Positions 51,175 through 59,685 of a DNA stretch of 64,000 nt are shown here, piece after piece. The notes beneath the pieces were generated by a model that was given only the letters and a program-made list of their open reading frames with translations, was not told the origin of the DNA and searched no databases. Positions within the stretch are counted from its first letter, which is position 1; the number at the start of each line of letters is the position of its first letter. This stretch comes from Trichodesmium erythraeum GBRTRLIN201 (GTDB lineage: Bacteria > Cyanobacteriota > Cyanobacteriia > Cyanobacteriales > Microcoleaceae). A program made the translations under genes and the position numbers. The stretch is taken from NCBI GenBank assembly GCA_018457135.1, contig JAGGDU010000046.1, forward strand, positions 139,516 through 203,515. The letters run 5' to 3'.

Positions 51175-51200
51175 TAGGGACGTTCCATGGAACGTCCCTA
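51175..51200 (+). terminator. 26-bp perfect palindrome after fdxH
   Basis: Two 13-bp arms, TAGGGACGTTCCA and its exact complement, meet with no loop, 26 bp beyond the fdxH stop; a TTTTT follows 6 bp later. It may be the fdxH terminator or a REP-like repeat. Confidence 0.75.
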
Positions 51201-51348
51201 TTAAGTTTTTAGCCGCTCAAATCTTTTTGACAACAGGAGCGATCGCTCTTTTCTGATTTAGAGGTAACTCTGCCCAAGTTATATTATGTCTGGTTAAATA
51301 ATTAGATTTTAGTGCCAGGAAGACAGAAGTTTTTTCCTCTGCCTGACG

Positions 51349-52029
51349 TCATTTTACTATGACTTGTCTCTTTCGGGATAAAAGAGCAATAACAAAGGTG
51401 CTTACTATTCCTATAAGTAATGATGGTTCTGGTGTTGATTTATTATCAATCTTTGAGCCTTGGATAATATTATCAATTCCTGTATTAATTTTCCCTCCAT
51501 CTACAGTAGTCCAGCGAATAGAACTAATTTCTTCACTAGCAAGTATTCCTAAAAATCTTACAGTTGTTGGGTCTTGATTTAGCACAAAAGTATCAAGGAG
51601 ATTATTAGCACCAAAAACATTGACTGTTGCTGGACCATAAGTATTAAGATAAGTATCAAATCCTACTGCTTCCGTAGGTGTACCAAATTCCACTGTAAAA
51701 TCTTCATCACCGGTAGCAGTAATTATACTACTAGTAGTTATAGGAACACCGTAATTAGTATATCCAGGGGAAGAAACCCATACATTGGGATATCGTGCAC
51801 CAGTATGGCCTATATATGTATTGCCATTACTAACAAAGGATGACAAAGGCCGATTTTTTAGTGAGAAAGCCTCAAAATCTTCTATTAAAGTTGTATCTGT
51901 TAATGCATCAAAAGCATTAACATCAGTGAAAAACATTGTACTAGCATAAGCATTTCCAGCAGTAGCAGCTGTGAAAATTAACCCTCCAGCAACTATTGAT
52001 AATTTCCCAAATATAGTTCCAATGTTCAT
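51349..52029 (-). CDS. PEP-CTERM sorting domain protein
   Basis: 226 residues. The N-terminal signal peptide (LSIVAGGLIFTAATAGNAYA, cleaved after AYA, ~30) leads into a beta-rich exported domain with no enzymatic motif seen (FEAFSLKNRPLSSF, VEFGTPTEAVGFDTYLNTYG). It ends with the PEP-CTERM signal: TPEPSLLIGIVSTFVIALLS, then RKRQ. These tags direct proteins to exosortase-mediated sorting to the cell surface, usually with exopolysaccharide. The substrate is unknown. It converges with fdxH. Confidence 0.88.
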   Translation of the reverse strand: MNIGTIFGKLSIVAGGLIFTAATAGNAYASTMFFTDVNAFDALTDTTLIEDFEAFSLKNRPLSSFVSNGNTYIGHTGARYPNVWVSSPGYTNYGVPITTSSIITATGDEDFTVEFGTPTEAVGFDTYLNTYGPATVNVFGANNLLDTFVLNQDPTTVRFLGILASEEISSIRWTTVDGGKINTGIDNIIQGSKIDNKSTPEPSLLIGIVSTFVIALLSRKRQVIVK

Positions 52030-53247
52030 ATTATTTATTCCTTGTAGATTGTAGTATTATGAAGTAGAAGTTTGGTATGACTTAGCTTCATAAGTTTACT
52101 ACCCTGATTCTATGAGAAATAATCATATTATAGTTCAGTTTTTTTTCAAAGAGAACAAAGGTGAAGAATATTCTGACCTATTTCTTCATTTCATAAAAAA
52201 GGTGAAAATATTATTCACTTTTCACCATAAAACAAAAAATATGGTTGAGTAAATTTCAATTTAAAACGACTAAAAATTTAAGTAAATATTTCGCCTAATA
52301 TATAGTCCTTTTAGCTCCATTTGAAATAAATAAATCAAGTATAATTAGTCTACATTTTATATACAGTAATTTCTTAATTTGTAAAGTCAAAATATTCAAT
52401 ACTTCCTAAAACCCAAAAATTTCAAGAGAAAATAATAGGGAGACAAGATGAGCTCCGGTGAATCTACAGCATTAAGTTTTTGAGTAAGCAGTTTCTCATA
52501 CTATTTCTCTGTAATAATGCTGTAATAATACCCTTAATAATTATTACCGGAATAAGTATTTTGCTAATAGTTATTATCCTTTGTTAAAGGCGACTTTATG
52601 GATAAATGGTATCAGTACCAAAATTGTAGAGAAAACATTAATCTTTGATGCTCAAGCCTTAAAGCCTGAAAGTATTGCACACAATATGTGATAATTATAG
52701 ATAAAATATTACTTTTCAGAACTGAGGCAGAAGCGATCGCTAATTTTTTTGAGTTGCAAATTGGAGAAATTTAACCTAGATTTCGCCTCCGTATTGGAAT
52801 TAGATATTTTATTATTTTATCGTTACTAAATAATATATTTTTCAAGTAATATCTATCATAAAAAAAACTAATTATAGTATTAAAAATTCAATATAAAAGT
52901 ACGCGATATATAGTGTTATTGGGTAATTCATGATTACATATAAACTTTAGAAAAAATATCTATAATCTCATGATTAAAAACCTTTAATAATACAAACAGT
53001 TCTCAACAACGCAGGTTTAGACTACAAATTATAACTAGAAAATGGAAAAATATCAGCTTCCTAATCTAGGGGCAATTTATCAAGTTAATTCAGTATCTAC
53101 AGCCCTATTTACTACTTTTTTAATAGTACCGTTGAAAATATTATGAAGGCTAATATTTATATTGAAGATTCTAATATAACATTGTTTTATCGTGGAATTT
53201 TAACAGAAAAAAATCTACAATATTAATAACTTTGAGAAAACTTAAAC
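52030..53247. other. Intergenic region between PEP-CTERM gene and modA
   Basis: 1.2 kb, AT-rich, no supportable gene. It should hold the promoters of both divergent genes. No molybdate-responsive motif (Moco riboswitch or ModE site) was recognised. Confidence 0.45.
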
Positions 53248-54078
53248 ATGGGAATAATAGACATGAAAAAAAGCGCGATCGCTACCTTCAAATTTATAGC
53301 CATACTTACTTCTTTATTAATAATTAGTTGTAGCCCAAACACCAATAATTCATATTCTCAGCTTACCACTTCCAGAATCAACTTAACAATTTCAGCAGCA
53401 GCTAGTCTCAAAGATGCAATGGCAGAGATTAAACCTATCTATGAACAAAAAAAGCCTGATATTTCTTTAACATTAAACTTAGCTTCTTCCGGCTCTCTAC
53501 GACAACAAATTGAACAAGGTGCCCCAGTAGATTTATTCATCTCTGCATCTCCTTCCCACATGAATATGTTGCAAGAAAAAGGTCTCATAATAGATAAAAG
53601 CCTTCGTGACTTACTCAAAAATAAAATGGTGTTAATAGTTCCCCAAGAAAATACAGCTTCAATTAACACCTTTCAAGATTTAACAAAAGACACTATTAAG
53701 ACAATATCTATTGGTGAACCAAAAAGTGTTCCTGCAGGAAAATATGGTCAAGAAATTTTGAGTTATCTAGGTGTTTATGAAACAGTAAAACCGAAAATAG
53801 TTTTTGCTAAAAATGTGCGTCAAATCGTCAATTATGTAACAACAGGAAATGTTGATGCTGGAATTGTTTATCAGACAGATACTAAGGATTCAAGCCGAGC
53901 AAAAATTGTTGCTAATGCACCGGAAAAATCTCATACACCAATAGTATATCCTATGGCAATAATTAAAGATAGTAAAAACATTGAAGCTGCTAAACAACTA
54001 GAAGAATTTATATTAACCCCAGAGGCAAAAGCTGTATTTGAAAAATATGGCTTTATTACACTAAACAACGATGATTAA
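53248..54078 (+). CDS. modA: Molybdate ABC transporter, substrate-binding lipoprotein ModA
   Basis: 276 residues (an ATG at 53263 giving MKKSAIAT is an equally good start). A lipobox LLIISC at ~28 marks a lipoprotein. The binding domain has SAAASLKDAMAEIKPIYEQK, LASSGSLRQQIEQGAPVDLF and GNVDAGIVYQTD, typical of ModA. It captures molybdate (possibly tungstate) outside the cell and delivers it to the ModB channel. It lies near the end of the nif cluster, where Mo demand is explained by nitrogenase. Confidence 0.93.
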   Translation: MGIIDMKKSAIATFKFIAILTSLLIISCSPNTNNSYSQLTTSRINLTISAAASLKDAMAEIKPIYEQKKPDISLTLNLASSGSLRQQIEQGAPVDLFISASPSHMNMLQEKGLIIDKSLRDLLKNKMVLIVPQENTASINTFQDLTKDTIKTISIGEPKSVPAGKYGQEILSYLGVYETVKPKIVFAKNVRQIVNYVTTGNVDAGIVYQTDTKDSSRAKIVANAPEKSHTPIVYPMAIIKDSKNIEAAKQLEEFILTPEAKAVFEKYGFITLNNDD

Positions 54079-54083
54079 TTTAG

Positions 54084-54532
54084 ATAAAAGTTGCCATTCC
54101 TCCAGAAGTTTTCGGACATCTTTTACCTTTATTTATTCGTAGTGTTCCTGGAGTAATTTTTACAGGAGTTCCTCCATATTCATTATGGAAAAATCCTCCA
54201 GCTATTGGATGCATTCCTCCTCATAGTAGCGACTCTGGTGCGTTTTTATTGGCAGAATGTTTTAGGTGTAAAATCTAACTTTACTTAAAGATGTAAAGGG
54301 ACCTTACAAGAAAAACCCTAATACCAAGAAAGATGCAAGCTTGATCTCAGAAATTTCCACAAAGGAAGTCAGAGAAAGTAATTTTGCAACCTTACCATTT
54401 GAAAGGGTTTTGTTAGATTTGCTTGATTATTTCCAACAAATAAGCCAAGTTCAAATTGTTGATAGTTTTAACCCCGATAATATTACTGCTGCAGTGAATG
54501 GTGAACACATAGGTACCATTGTTCATCGCTAA
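54084..54532 (+). pseudogene. Decayed molybdenum-storage protein subunit (MosB-like) remnant
   Basis: Two open pieces: frame A (54084-54278) with VIFTGVPPYSLWKNPPAIG, IPPHSSDSGAFLLAECFRCK, then a stop; and, after a frame change near 54272, frame B to 54532 with KDVKGPYKKNPNTKKDASLI, FERVLLDLLD, VQIVDSFNPDNITAAVNGEH, IGTIVHR. From memory, the beta subunit of Azotobacter molybdenum-storage protein has MPPYKLW, IPPYRTDAGCFLLAEQFGCK, YTANPKTSKDATFI, LDLLQSAQHVREVQVV and NGLVPGNLTRALAGEHVGTI at the same spacing. The N-terminal half is missing. MoSto stores Mo as polyoxomolybdate; its place between modA and modBC is functionally coherent. Confidence 0.75.
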
Positions 54533-55237
54533 AAAATTCTCACAAATATAATCCCAATGCTGTCAGAACTTACGTCAAGCATTTGTATATTCTACATTTT
54601 GTTTTTTGTAGAAGTAATTCATATAAACCTTTGCCATGAAAAACAGAAATTATCCCTACAGGTAGCACTGTGGAATATTCCTAGCTCTGGAAAATCATTA
54701 ATTTTATTGTATCATCGTAAAATTTGGTAATGCATATCTAAATATAGAAACCGGGTTTATATGTGTAGATATTATTTTTATAATATATCTAATATAAATC
54801 CGGTTTTTTATCAGTCTTCAAAGTTACTGAATTTGAGAACACTTATACTATCAGTTTCAATAGTAACGACTGCTATTAGAGTTAATTATATCATATTCTG
54901 GTAATTAATTATAAATAAAATTATTCTTTTGAGACCCTTCACTGAATGTCCCTATTTTTTTTTCTATAGGAATAAAATACTCCTCTATCCTGTAGTAAAA
55001 AAAACAGTTTATTGAATGAAAAAAGATAGAAAATAAACCTAGTTGTAGAAAGTAACTCCAGATGAAGACTAAAACTATTACGGAAATAATTGCAATGCAC
55101 CAGTATCAAAATAACTACCTTGATAAAATTTATTGACATCAAATATTTTCATTTTTCCAGAAAATTAATACACAGGAAACATCAACCAAGGGTTGTTTAT
55201 CACACTTAAAAACTACCCTTTATTAAAAATAATAATA
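54533..55237. other. Intergenic region before modBC
   Basis: Mostly AT-rich. Contains the inverted repeat at 54748-54806. No gene recognised. The 67-codon minus-strand frame at 54939-55142 is not convincing. Confidence 0.45.
54748..54806. repeat. Inverted repeat with AAACCGGGTTT core
   Basis: AAACCGGGTTTATAT (54748-54762) pairs with ATATAAATCCGGTTT (54792-54806) with one mismatch, followed by a T-run (to 54809). It could end transcription from the modA/mosB remnant side. The core resembles the arms at 13582-13681. Confidence 0.65.
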
Positions 55238-57124
55238 ATGAACTTAGACCTCTCCCCTGCTTGGATTTCCCTAAAAACTGCAACAGTAACTACAATAATC
55301 ACCTTTTTTCTCGGCATTGCTACAGCACGTTGGATGCTAGGATATCGTGGTAAAAACAAAGGACTAATTGATGCTATATTAACATCCCCTCTAGTATTGC
55401 CTCCAACCGTCACAGGTTTTCTCTTACTATTATTGCTAGGTAGAAACGGTCCTGTTGGTCATTTACTCTCCTCAATGGGGATAACATTAATTTTTACTTG
55501 GCCTGCCACCGTAATAGCAGCTACAGTAGTCTCATTTCCCCTAATGTACAAAACATCACTAGCAGCTTTTAATCAAATTGATACCAGTTTGCTTGCTTGT
55601 GCCAGAACTTTAGGAGCTTCAGAATGGCGAGTATTTTGGCGAATTTTGTTACCTTTAGCAAAACCAGGAATAATTGCCGGAGCATTATTAGCTTTTGCTA
55701 GATCCCTGGGGGAGTTTGGGGCAACTTTAATGCTAGCAGGAAGCATTCCCGGCAAAACTGAAACTATTCCCATCGCTATTTTCTTTGCTTCTGAAGGTGG
55801 AAATATGAAAGAAGCACTTATTTGGGTGTTAGTCATTTTAGCCATATCTCTTGGGGTGATAACTGGTGTCAACTTTTGGTCAGAATCTCAAATCAAAAAG
55901 CGCATAGTACAAAAAACAGAAAAGCAAATTATTGATGTGCGCTCTATAACTCAAGTTCAACCTCAACCTTTTCTACTCAACTCCCGCAGCCAGTCACAAA
56001 GTCTATTTGTAGATATTCAAAAGCAACTTCACGGATTCATGTTAGATGTTGCTTTCAGCGCTAATAACAAACCAGTGGGGTTATTAGGAGGTTCTGGTGC
56101 TGGCAAAAGTATGATTCTGCGTTGCATTGCTGGCTTAGAAAATCCCACTCAAGGACGCATAGTTTTAAATGGGCGAGTATTATTCGATGCAAAACTGAAA
56201 ATTGATTTACCTAGTCGCGATCGCCATGTTGGTTATCTATTTCAAAACTACGCTCTCTTTCCCCATCTAACTGTAGCTGAAAATATTGCTTTTGGTTTGC
56301 CCAAAGGTTTGTCATCAAGTGATATTCAACAAAAAGTACAAACCCATCTTTTAGCAGTGCAGTTACCAGGATATGAAAAACGATATCCTGGAGAACTTTC
56401 CGGAGGTCAGCAACAAAGGGTAGCTTTAGCACGAGCATTAGCAAGTCAACCAGAAGCTTTATTATTAGATGAAGCTTTTTCCGCATTAGATACCCACCTA
56501 AGACATCAAATTGAAACATTAGTTCTTAGCACCCTAGAAAATTATCAAGGAGTAACTTTACTAGTAACTCACAACTTAGAGGAAGCTTATCGCATTTGCC
56601 AACATCTATTAGTAGTTGATGATGGACTTATTCTTACTCATGGCCTCAAACAAGACATTTTTGAATATTCTACCAGTGTGAGAGTTGCTCAATTAACTGG
56701 TTGTAAGAACTTTTCTCAAGTCTTAATTATAGACGATCATAAAATTGAAGCTGTTGAATGGGGATGTAGTCTTGAGGTCGCCGAACCCATTCCAGAGTAT
56801 TTCTCTCACGTTGGTATTCGTGCTCACCAGATTACTTTTATGGAGGAAGCAAACCAACCGAATACTTTCCCCTGTTGGTTAGCAGCAACCAGTGAAACTC
56901 AGCATCGGATGACTTTATATTTGAAATTATATCAACCTGCACTAAATTCTTTTGACTATCATTTGCAAGCAGAAGTATTCAAGGAAAAATGGTATCAAAT
57001 TAAAAATAATCCTTTTCCTTGGCAGGTTTGTCTGCACCCTTTCCGTTTATTGTTACTAGAAGATACCTATCGAAATCATATGTTAACTGGTACATTGAAG
57101 TCTTCCCAGAAATTGTTCTGGTAA
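55238..57124 (+). CDS. modBC: Fused molybdate transporter permease-ATPase ModBC
   Basis: 628 residues from the ATG at 55238 (MNLDLSPAWISLKTATVTTI); a TTG at 55193 would add 15. ModB occupies ~1-225: hydrophobic helices and the EAA-like loop ACARTLGASEWRVFWRILLP. ModC follows: Walker A GGSGAGKSMILRC (~283-290), Q-loop FQNYALFPHLTVAENIAFG, signature LSGGQQQRVALARAL (~386) and Walker B ALLLDEAFSAL. The C-terminal ~150 residues form a regulatory region without a clear Mop repeat. The fusion is the usual cyanobacterial form. It pairs with modA, 1.16 kb upstream. Confidence 0.93.
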   Translation: MNLDLSPAWISLKTATVTTIITFFLGIATARWMLGYRGKNKGLIDAILTSPLVLPPTVTGFLLLLLLGRNGPVGHLLSSMGITLIFTWPATVIAATVVSFPLMYKTSLAAFNQIDTSLLACARTLGASEWRVFWRILLPLAKPGIIAGALLAFARSLGEFGATLMLAGSIPGKTETIPIAIFFASEGGNMKEALIWVLVILAISLGVITGVNFWSESQIKKRIVQKTEKQIIDVRSITQVQPQPFLLNSRSQSQSLFVDIQKQLHGFMLDVAFSANNKPVGLLGGSGAGKSMILRCIAGLENPTQGRIVLNGRVLFDAKLKIDLPSRDRHVGYLFQNYALFPHLTVAENIAFGLPKGLSSSDIQQKVQTHLLAVQLPGYEKRYPGELSGGQQQRVALARALASQPEALLLDEAFSALDTHLRHQIETLVLSTLENYQGVTLLVTHNLEEAYRICQHLLVVDDGLILTHGLKQDIFEYSTSVRVAQLTGCKNFSQVLIIDDHKIEAVEWGCSLEVAEPIPEYFSHVGIRAHQITFMEEANQPNTFPCWLAATSETQHRMTLYLKLYQPALNSFDYHLQAEVFKEKWYQIKNNPFPWQVCLHPFRLLLLEDTYRNHMLTGTLKSSQKLFW

Positions 57125-57379
57125 AACGTCAAATCAAATTCCTGAAGCATCGGCTATGAAATACTAAAGCACGAATATTTTTTCCCCGGACCAAGACAGA
57201 AAAAGCTATTGATCTAATTTTTTTGTCACTATGGGTAAACTTGTAAATTCTGATATCACAGGCAAGTTTGTACCCATGCCGAACAACGATAGGAACTAGA
57301 TCAAAGTTTTTCCCATTAAGGTTTTCGTTATTTTTCTAGGGGAAAAGTTCTGGTATAAAATCAACCAAACTTTCCTTTA

Positions 57380-57703
57380 ACACTTTCAATAATACTGGCT
57401 CGCTTAAATGAAACTTTGGGACAATTATTAATTAAATAGGAATGTAAATTAGTAGAGTTTAATAGGGAAGAAAACCACGTCCATATTTGGTTTAAGTATC
57501 ATCCAAACGTTACATTAAGCAGGCTAGTTAATAACATTAAAACGTCGAGAAGCAGAAAACGAAGGAAAGAATTCGTAAAACAAATTAACAATATTTACTG
57601 GAAAGATGTTCTTGGGAAAAGTTCTTATTTTATTGCTTCTTGTGGCGAAGTAACAATTTATACTTTGAAAAAGTACATTAAGAATCAAAAAAAACCAGAA
57701 TAA
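57380..57703 (+). pseudogene. IS200/IS605-family TnpA remnant
   Basis: A 108-codon frame, N-terminally truncated and broken by one TAG at 57437, reads LARLNETLGQLL, CKLVEFNREENHVHIWF (the HUH metal motif H-V-H), LSRLVNNIKTSRSRKRR, YFIASCGEVTIYTLKKYIKN (the catalytic Tyr followed by I-x-N-Q) and a stop at 57701. This is the C-terminal two-thirds of a Y1 transposase. The N-terminal strand and ends are not identifiable. Inactive. Confidence 0.82.
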
Positions 57704-57963
57704 TATTGTCAATACACAGGACATCAACCCCCATTAATTGGCCGTCGATTTATTTCAAACCAAATCAAAGATTATGGTATGAGGCTTCTCCACAATTTAG
57801 CTAAAAAATATCGTCAACAGTGTGTTTCGTAGCTTGAGCCCGTGGCCATCACATTTGCTTAAAATCCAGAGTATTTTAACCTCTGGACGCATCAAAATTG
57901 TTGTTAAGATTATTTAAGGAAAAACTGACTAAAATCAAATTGTTTTGACAAAAAACAGTAAAT

Positions 57964-58896
57964 ATGACAGAAGACAAAGAAAAATTGATAAGAATTGCCG
58001 TTGTCGGAGATATTCACAATCAATGGGAACCTGAAGATGAAATAGCCCTCAAATATCTGGGAGTTGATTTAGTACTATTTGTCGGAGACTTTGGTAATGA
58101 AGCAGTAGAAATTGTCAGGGAAATTGCTGCTCTTGACATACCTAAAGCAGCTGTTTTCGGTAATCACGACGCCTGGTATACTGCAACTTCTTGGGGTAGA
58201 GAAAAATGTCCTTATGACCTAACTCAAGAAGATAGGGTTCAAGAGCAAATAGATTTATTTGGAGAAGCCCATGTAGGTTATAGTAAATTGGACTTTCCAG
58301 ATTTCAACCTGACAGTAGTGGGGACTCGCCCTTTTAGTTGGGGAGGTCCAAAATGGAAATATCAAGATTTTTATCAAAAACGGTTTGGAGTTAATAGTTT
58401 TGAGGAATCTACTGACTTAATGCTAAAAGCCATAGAAAGTGCCCTCCATGAAAATGTGATTTTTCTTGGCCATAATGGTCCAACTGGTTTAGGAAATGCT
58501 CCCGAAGATCCGGTGGGTCGTGATTGGAAACCTATCGGTGGGGATTTTGGCGATCCAGACTTTACTGATGCAATAATAGAATCCCGTAAGTTGGGTAAAA
58601 ACATTCCTCTGGTTGCCTTTGGTCACATGCACCATAAATTACGCCATACTGATAAGCAGTTACGTAAGTGTGTTGATCTGGATGCTGAAGGGACTTTGTA
58701 TTTGAATGCAGCAAGTGTACCACGGATTATTGATAATGAAGGCCACAAAAGACGAAATTTCTCAATTGTATCTATAGAAGCAGGTGTTGTTTCTCAAGTA
58801 GCTTTGGTTTGGGTTGGCCATGACTTGACAGTAATTTCTGAAAAAATTTTATATTACCCAGCAAAATCTGTTTTTGATCCTGCACAAGTGCTATAA
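57964..58896 (+). CDS. Metallophosphoesterase (TIGR04168-like, cyanobacterial)
   Basis: 310 residues. Calcineurin-like phosphoesterase with the ordered metal motifs GDIHNQW (~15), LFVGDFGNE (~38), VFGNHDAWY (~60), FLGHNGPTG (~165) and FGHMHHKLR (~215). This is a conserved family in cyanobacteria and plastids (often annotated TIGR04168) with no assigned substrate. There is no signal peptide. The start is MTEDKEKLIRIAVVGDIHNQ. No operon partners: it is flanked by the TnpA remnant and tRNA-Ser. Confidence 0.9.
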   Translation: MTEDKEKLIRIAVVGDIHNQWEPEDEIALKYLGVDLVLFVGDFGNEAVEIVREIAALDIPKAAVFGNHDAWYTATSWGREKCPYDLTQEDRVQEQIDLFGEAHVGYSKLDFPDFNLTVVGTRPFSWGGPKWKYQDFYQKRFGVNSFEESTDLMLKAIESALHENVIFLGHNGPTGLGNAPEDPVGRDWKPIGGDFGDPDFTDAIIESRKLGKNIPLVAFGHMHHKLRHTDKQLRKCVDLDAEGTLYLNAASVPRIIDNEGHKRRNFSIVSIEAGVVSQVALVWVGHDLTVISEKILYYPAKSVFDPAQVL

Positions 58897-59005
58897 TAAA
58901 TATTAGTCAAAATATTATGAATGTCCAAGCTTATTTGGTCAAAAATTCTATATAATTTATTTTTGGCTATCTTTAGCTTTATGGCTTTAATTTTTGGCTG
59001 ATTGA

Positions 59006-59090
59006 GGAGAGGTGGCAGAGTGGTCGAATGCGCTCGACTTGAAATCGAGTGAGGCGAGAGTCTCCGTGGGTTCGAATCCCACCCTCTCCG
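59006..59090 (+). tRNA. tRNA-Ser (UGA anticodon)
   Basis: 85-nt cloverleaf. Acceptor GGAGAGG pairs with CCTCTCC, discriminator G. The anticodon stem CTCGA/TCGAG encloses loop CTTGAAA, giving anticodon UGA, which reads UCA/UCN. A long variable arm and a T-loop (GTTCGAATCC) are present, as expected for a class II serine tRNA. CCA is not encoded. A T-run follows directly and may terminate it. A minus-strand frame over it is spurious. Confidence 0.95.
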
Positions 59091-59094
59091 TTTT

Positions 59095-59500
59095 TTTTAT
59101 GATGTAATTTACCCCATGTTCTAGGTTTACCAAAACCGATGAATCCTGGTTTTCCATTCTTCTTCACCGTAAATTTTGATCCCTGTAGAATCTACTATCA
59201 AATGAATCCCTTCTGTTATTGGCATAACTGGTATCACTATATTTAATTTCGGGGACTCTAAGGGATATCAGTCCTATTTCATGCTCAGGTAAATCTAATC
59301 CCATCAAGTGAAAGATAGATTCTATAAATCTTTGTTTTTGTCGTCCTGGGAGTCCAAATAAACAACTCGAATGCTCTTCGAGATCTAATCTTCTTTTGAT
59401 TGACCCACTCCCACTGCTTTATTACCTTATAGGGTGAGCCCATATATCAAAGTACCTCTTTGTTTTAAGGAAGTATGATACTCCGACCAGTTACTAAGAC
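59095..59500 (-). pseudogene. Decayed IS5-like transposase
   Basis: Minus-strand pieces in shifting frames: NWSEYHTSLKQRGTLIYG (~59440-59497), QRFIESIFHLMGLDLP (~59300-59350), IHLIVDSTGIKIYGEEEWKT (the VDSTG-K-YG-EW block around 59150-59210) and RTWGKLH (~59098-59120). These are the landmarks of IS5/IS1031-type DDE transposases in the right order. There are several frameshifts. The fragment stops within a few bases of the tRNA-Ser 3' end. Confidence 0.75.
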
Positions 59501-59685
59501 CTTACTTGGACTTTGATTTGGACTTAGACTTGGACTTAAACTTACTTATATTTACTTTTATGCCATGTACTGTCATTTTTACACTATGGGCATCCGCAGT
59601 GCAACAAAGCAAATAACCTGAGTAAATTTTCATTTAACTGTCAAGTCCCCTGAAAATTCTTATCAGTGGGATAGACTCCTTTAAT

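Noticed and set aside
58979-59167. 62-codon minus-strand frame over tRNA-Ser
   Set aside because: Antisense to a tRNA; the GGIRTHG-type translation is a well-known artefact of serine tRNA genes.
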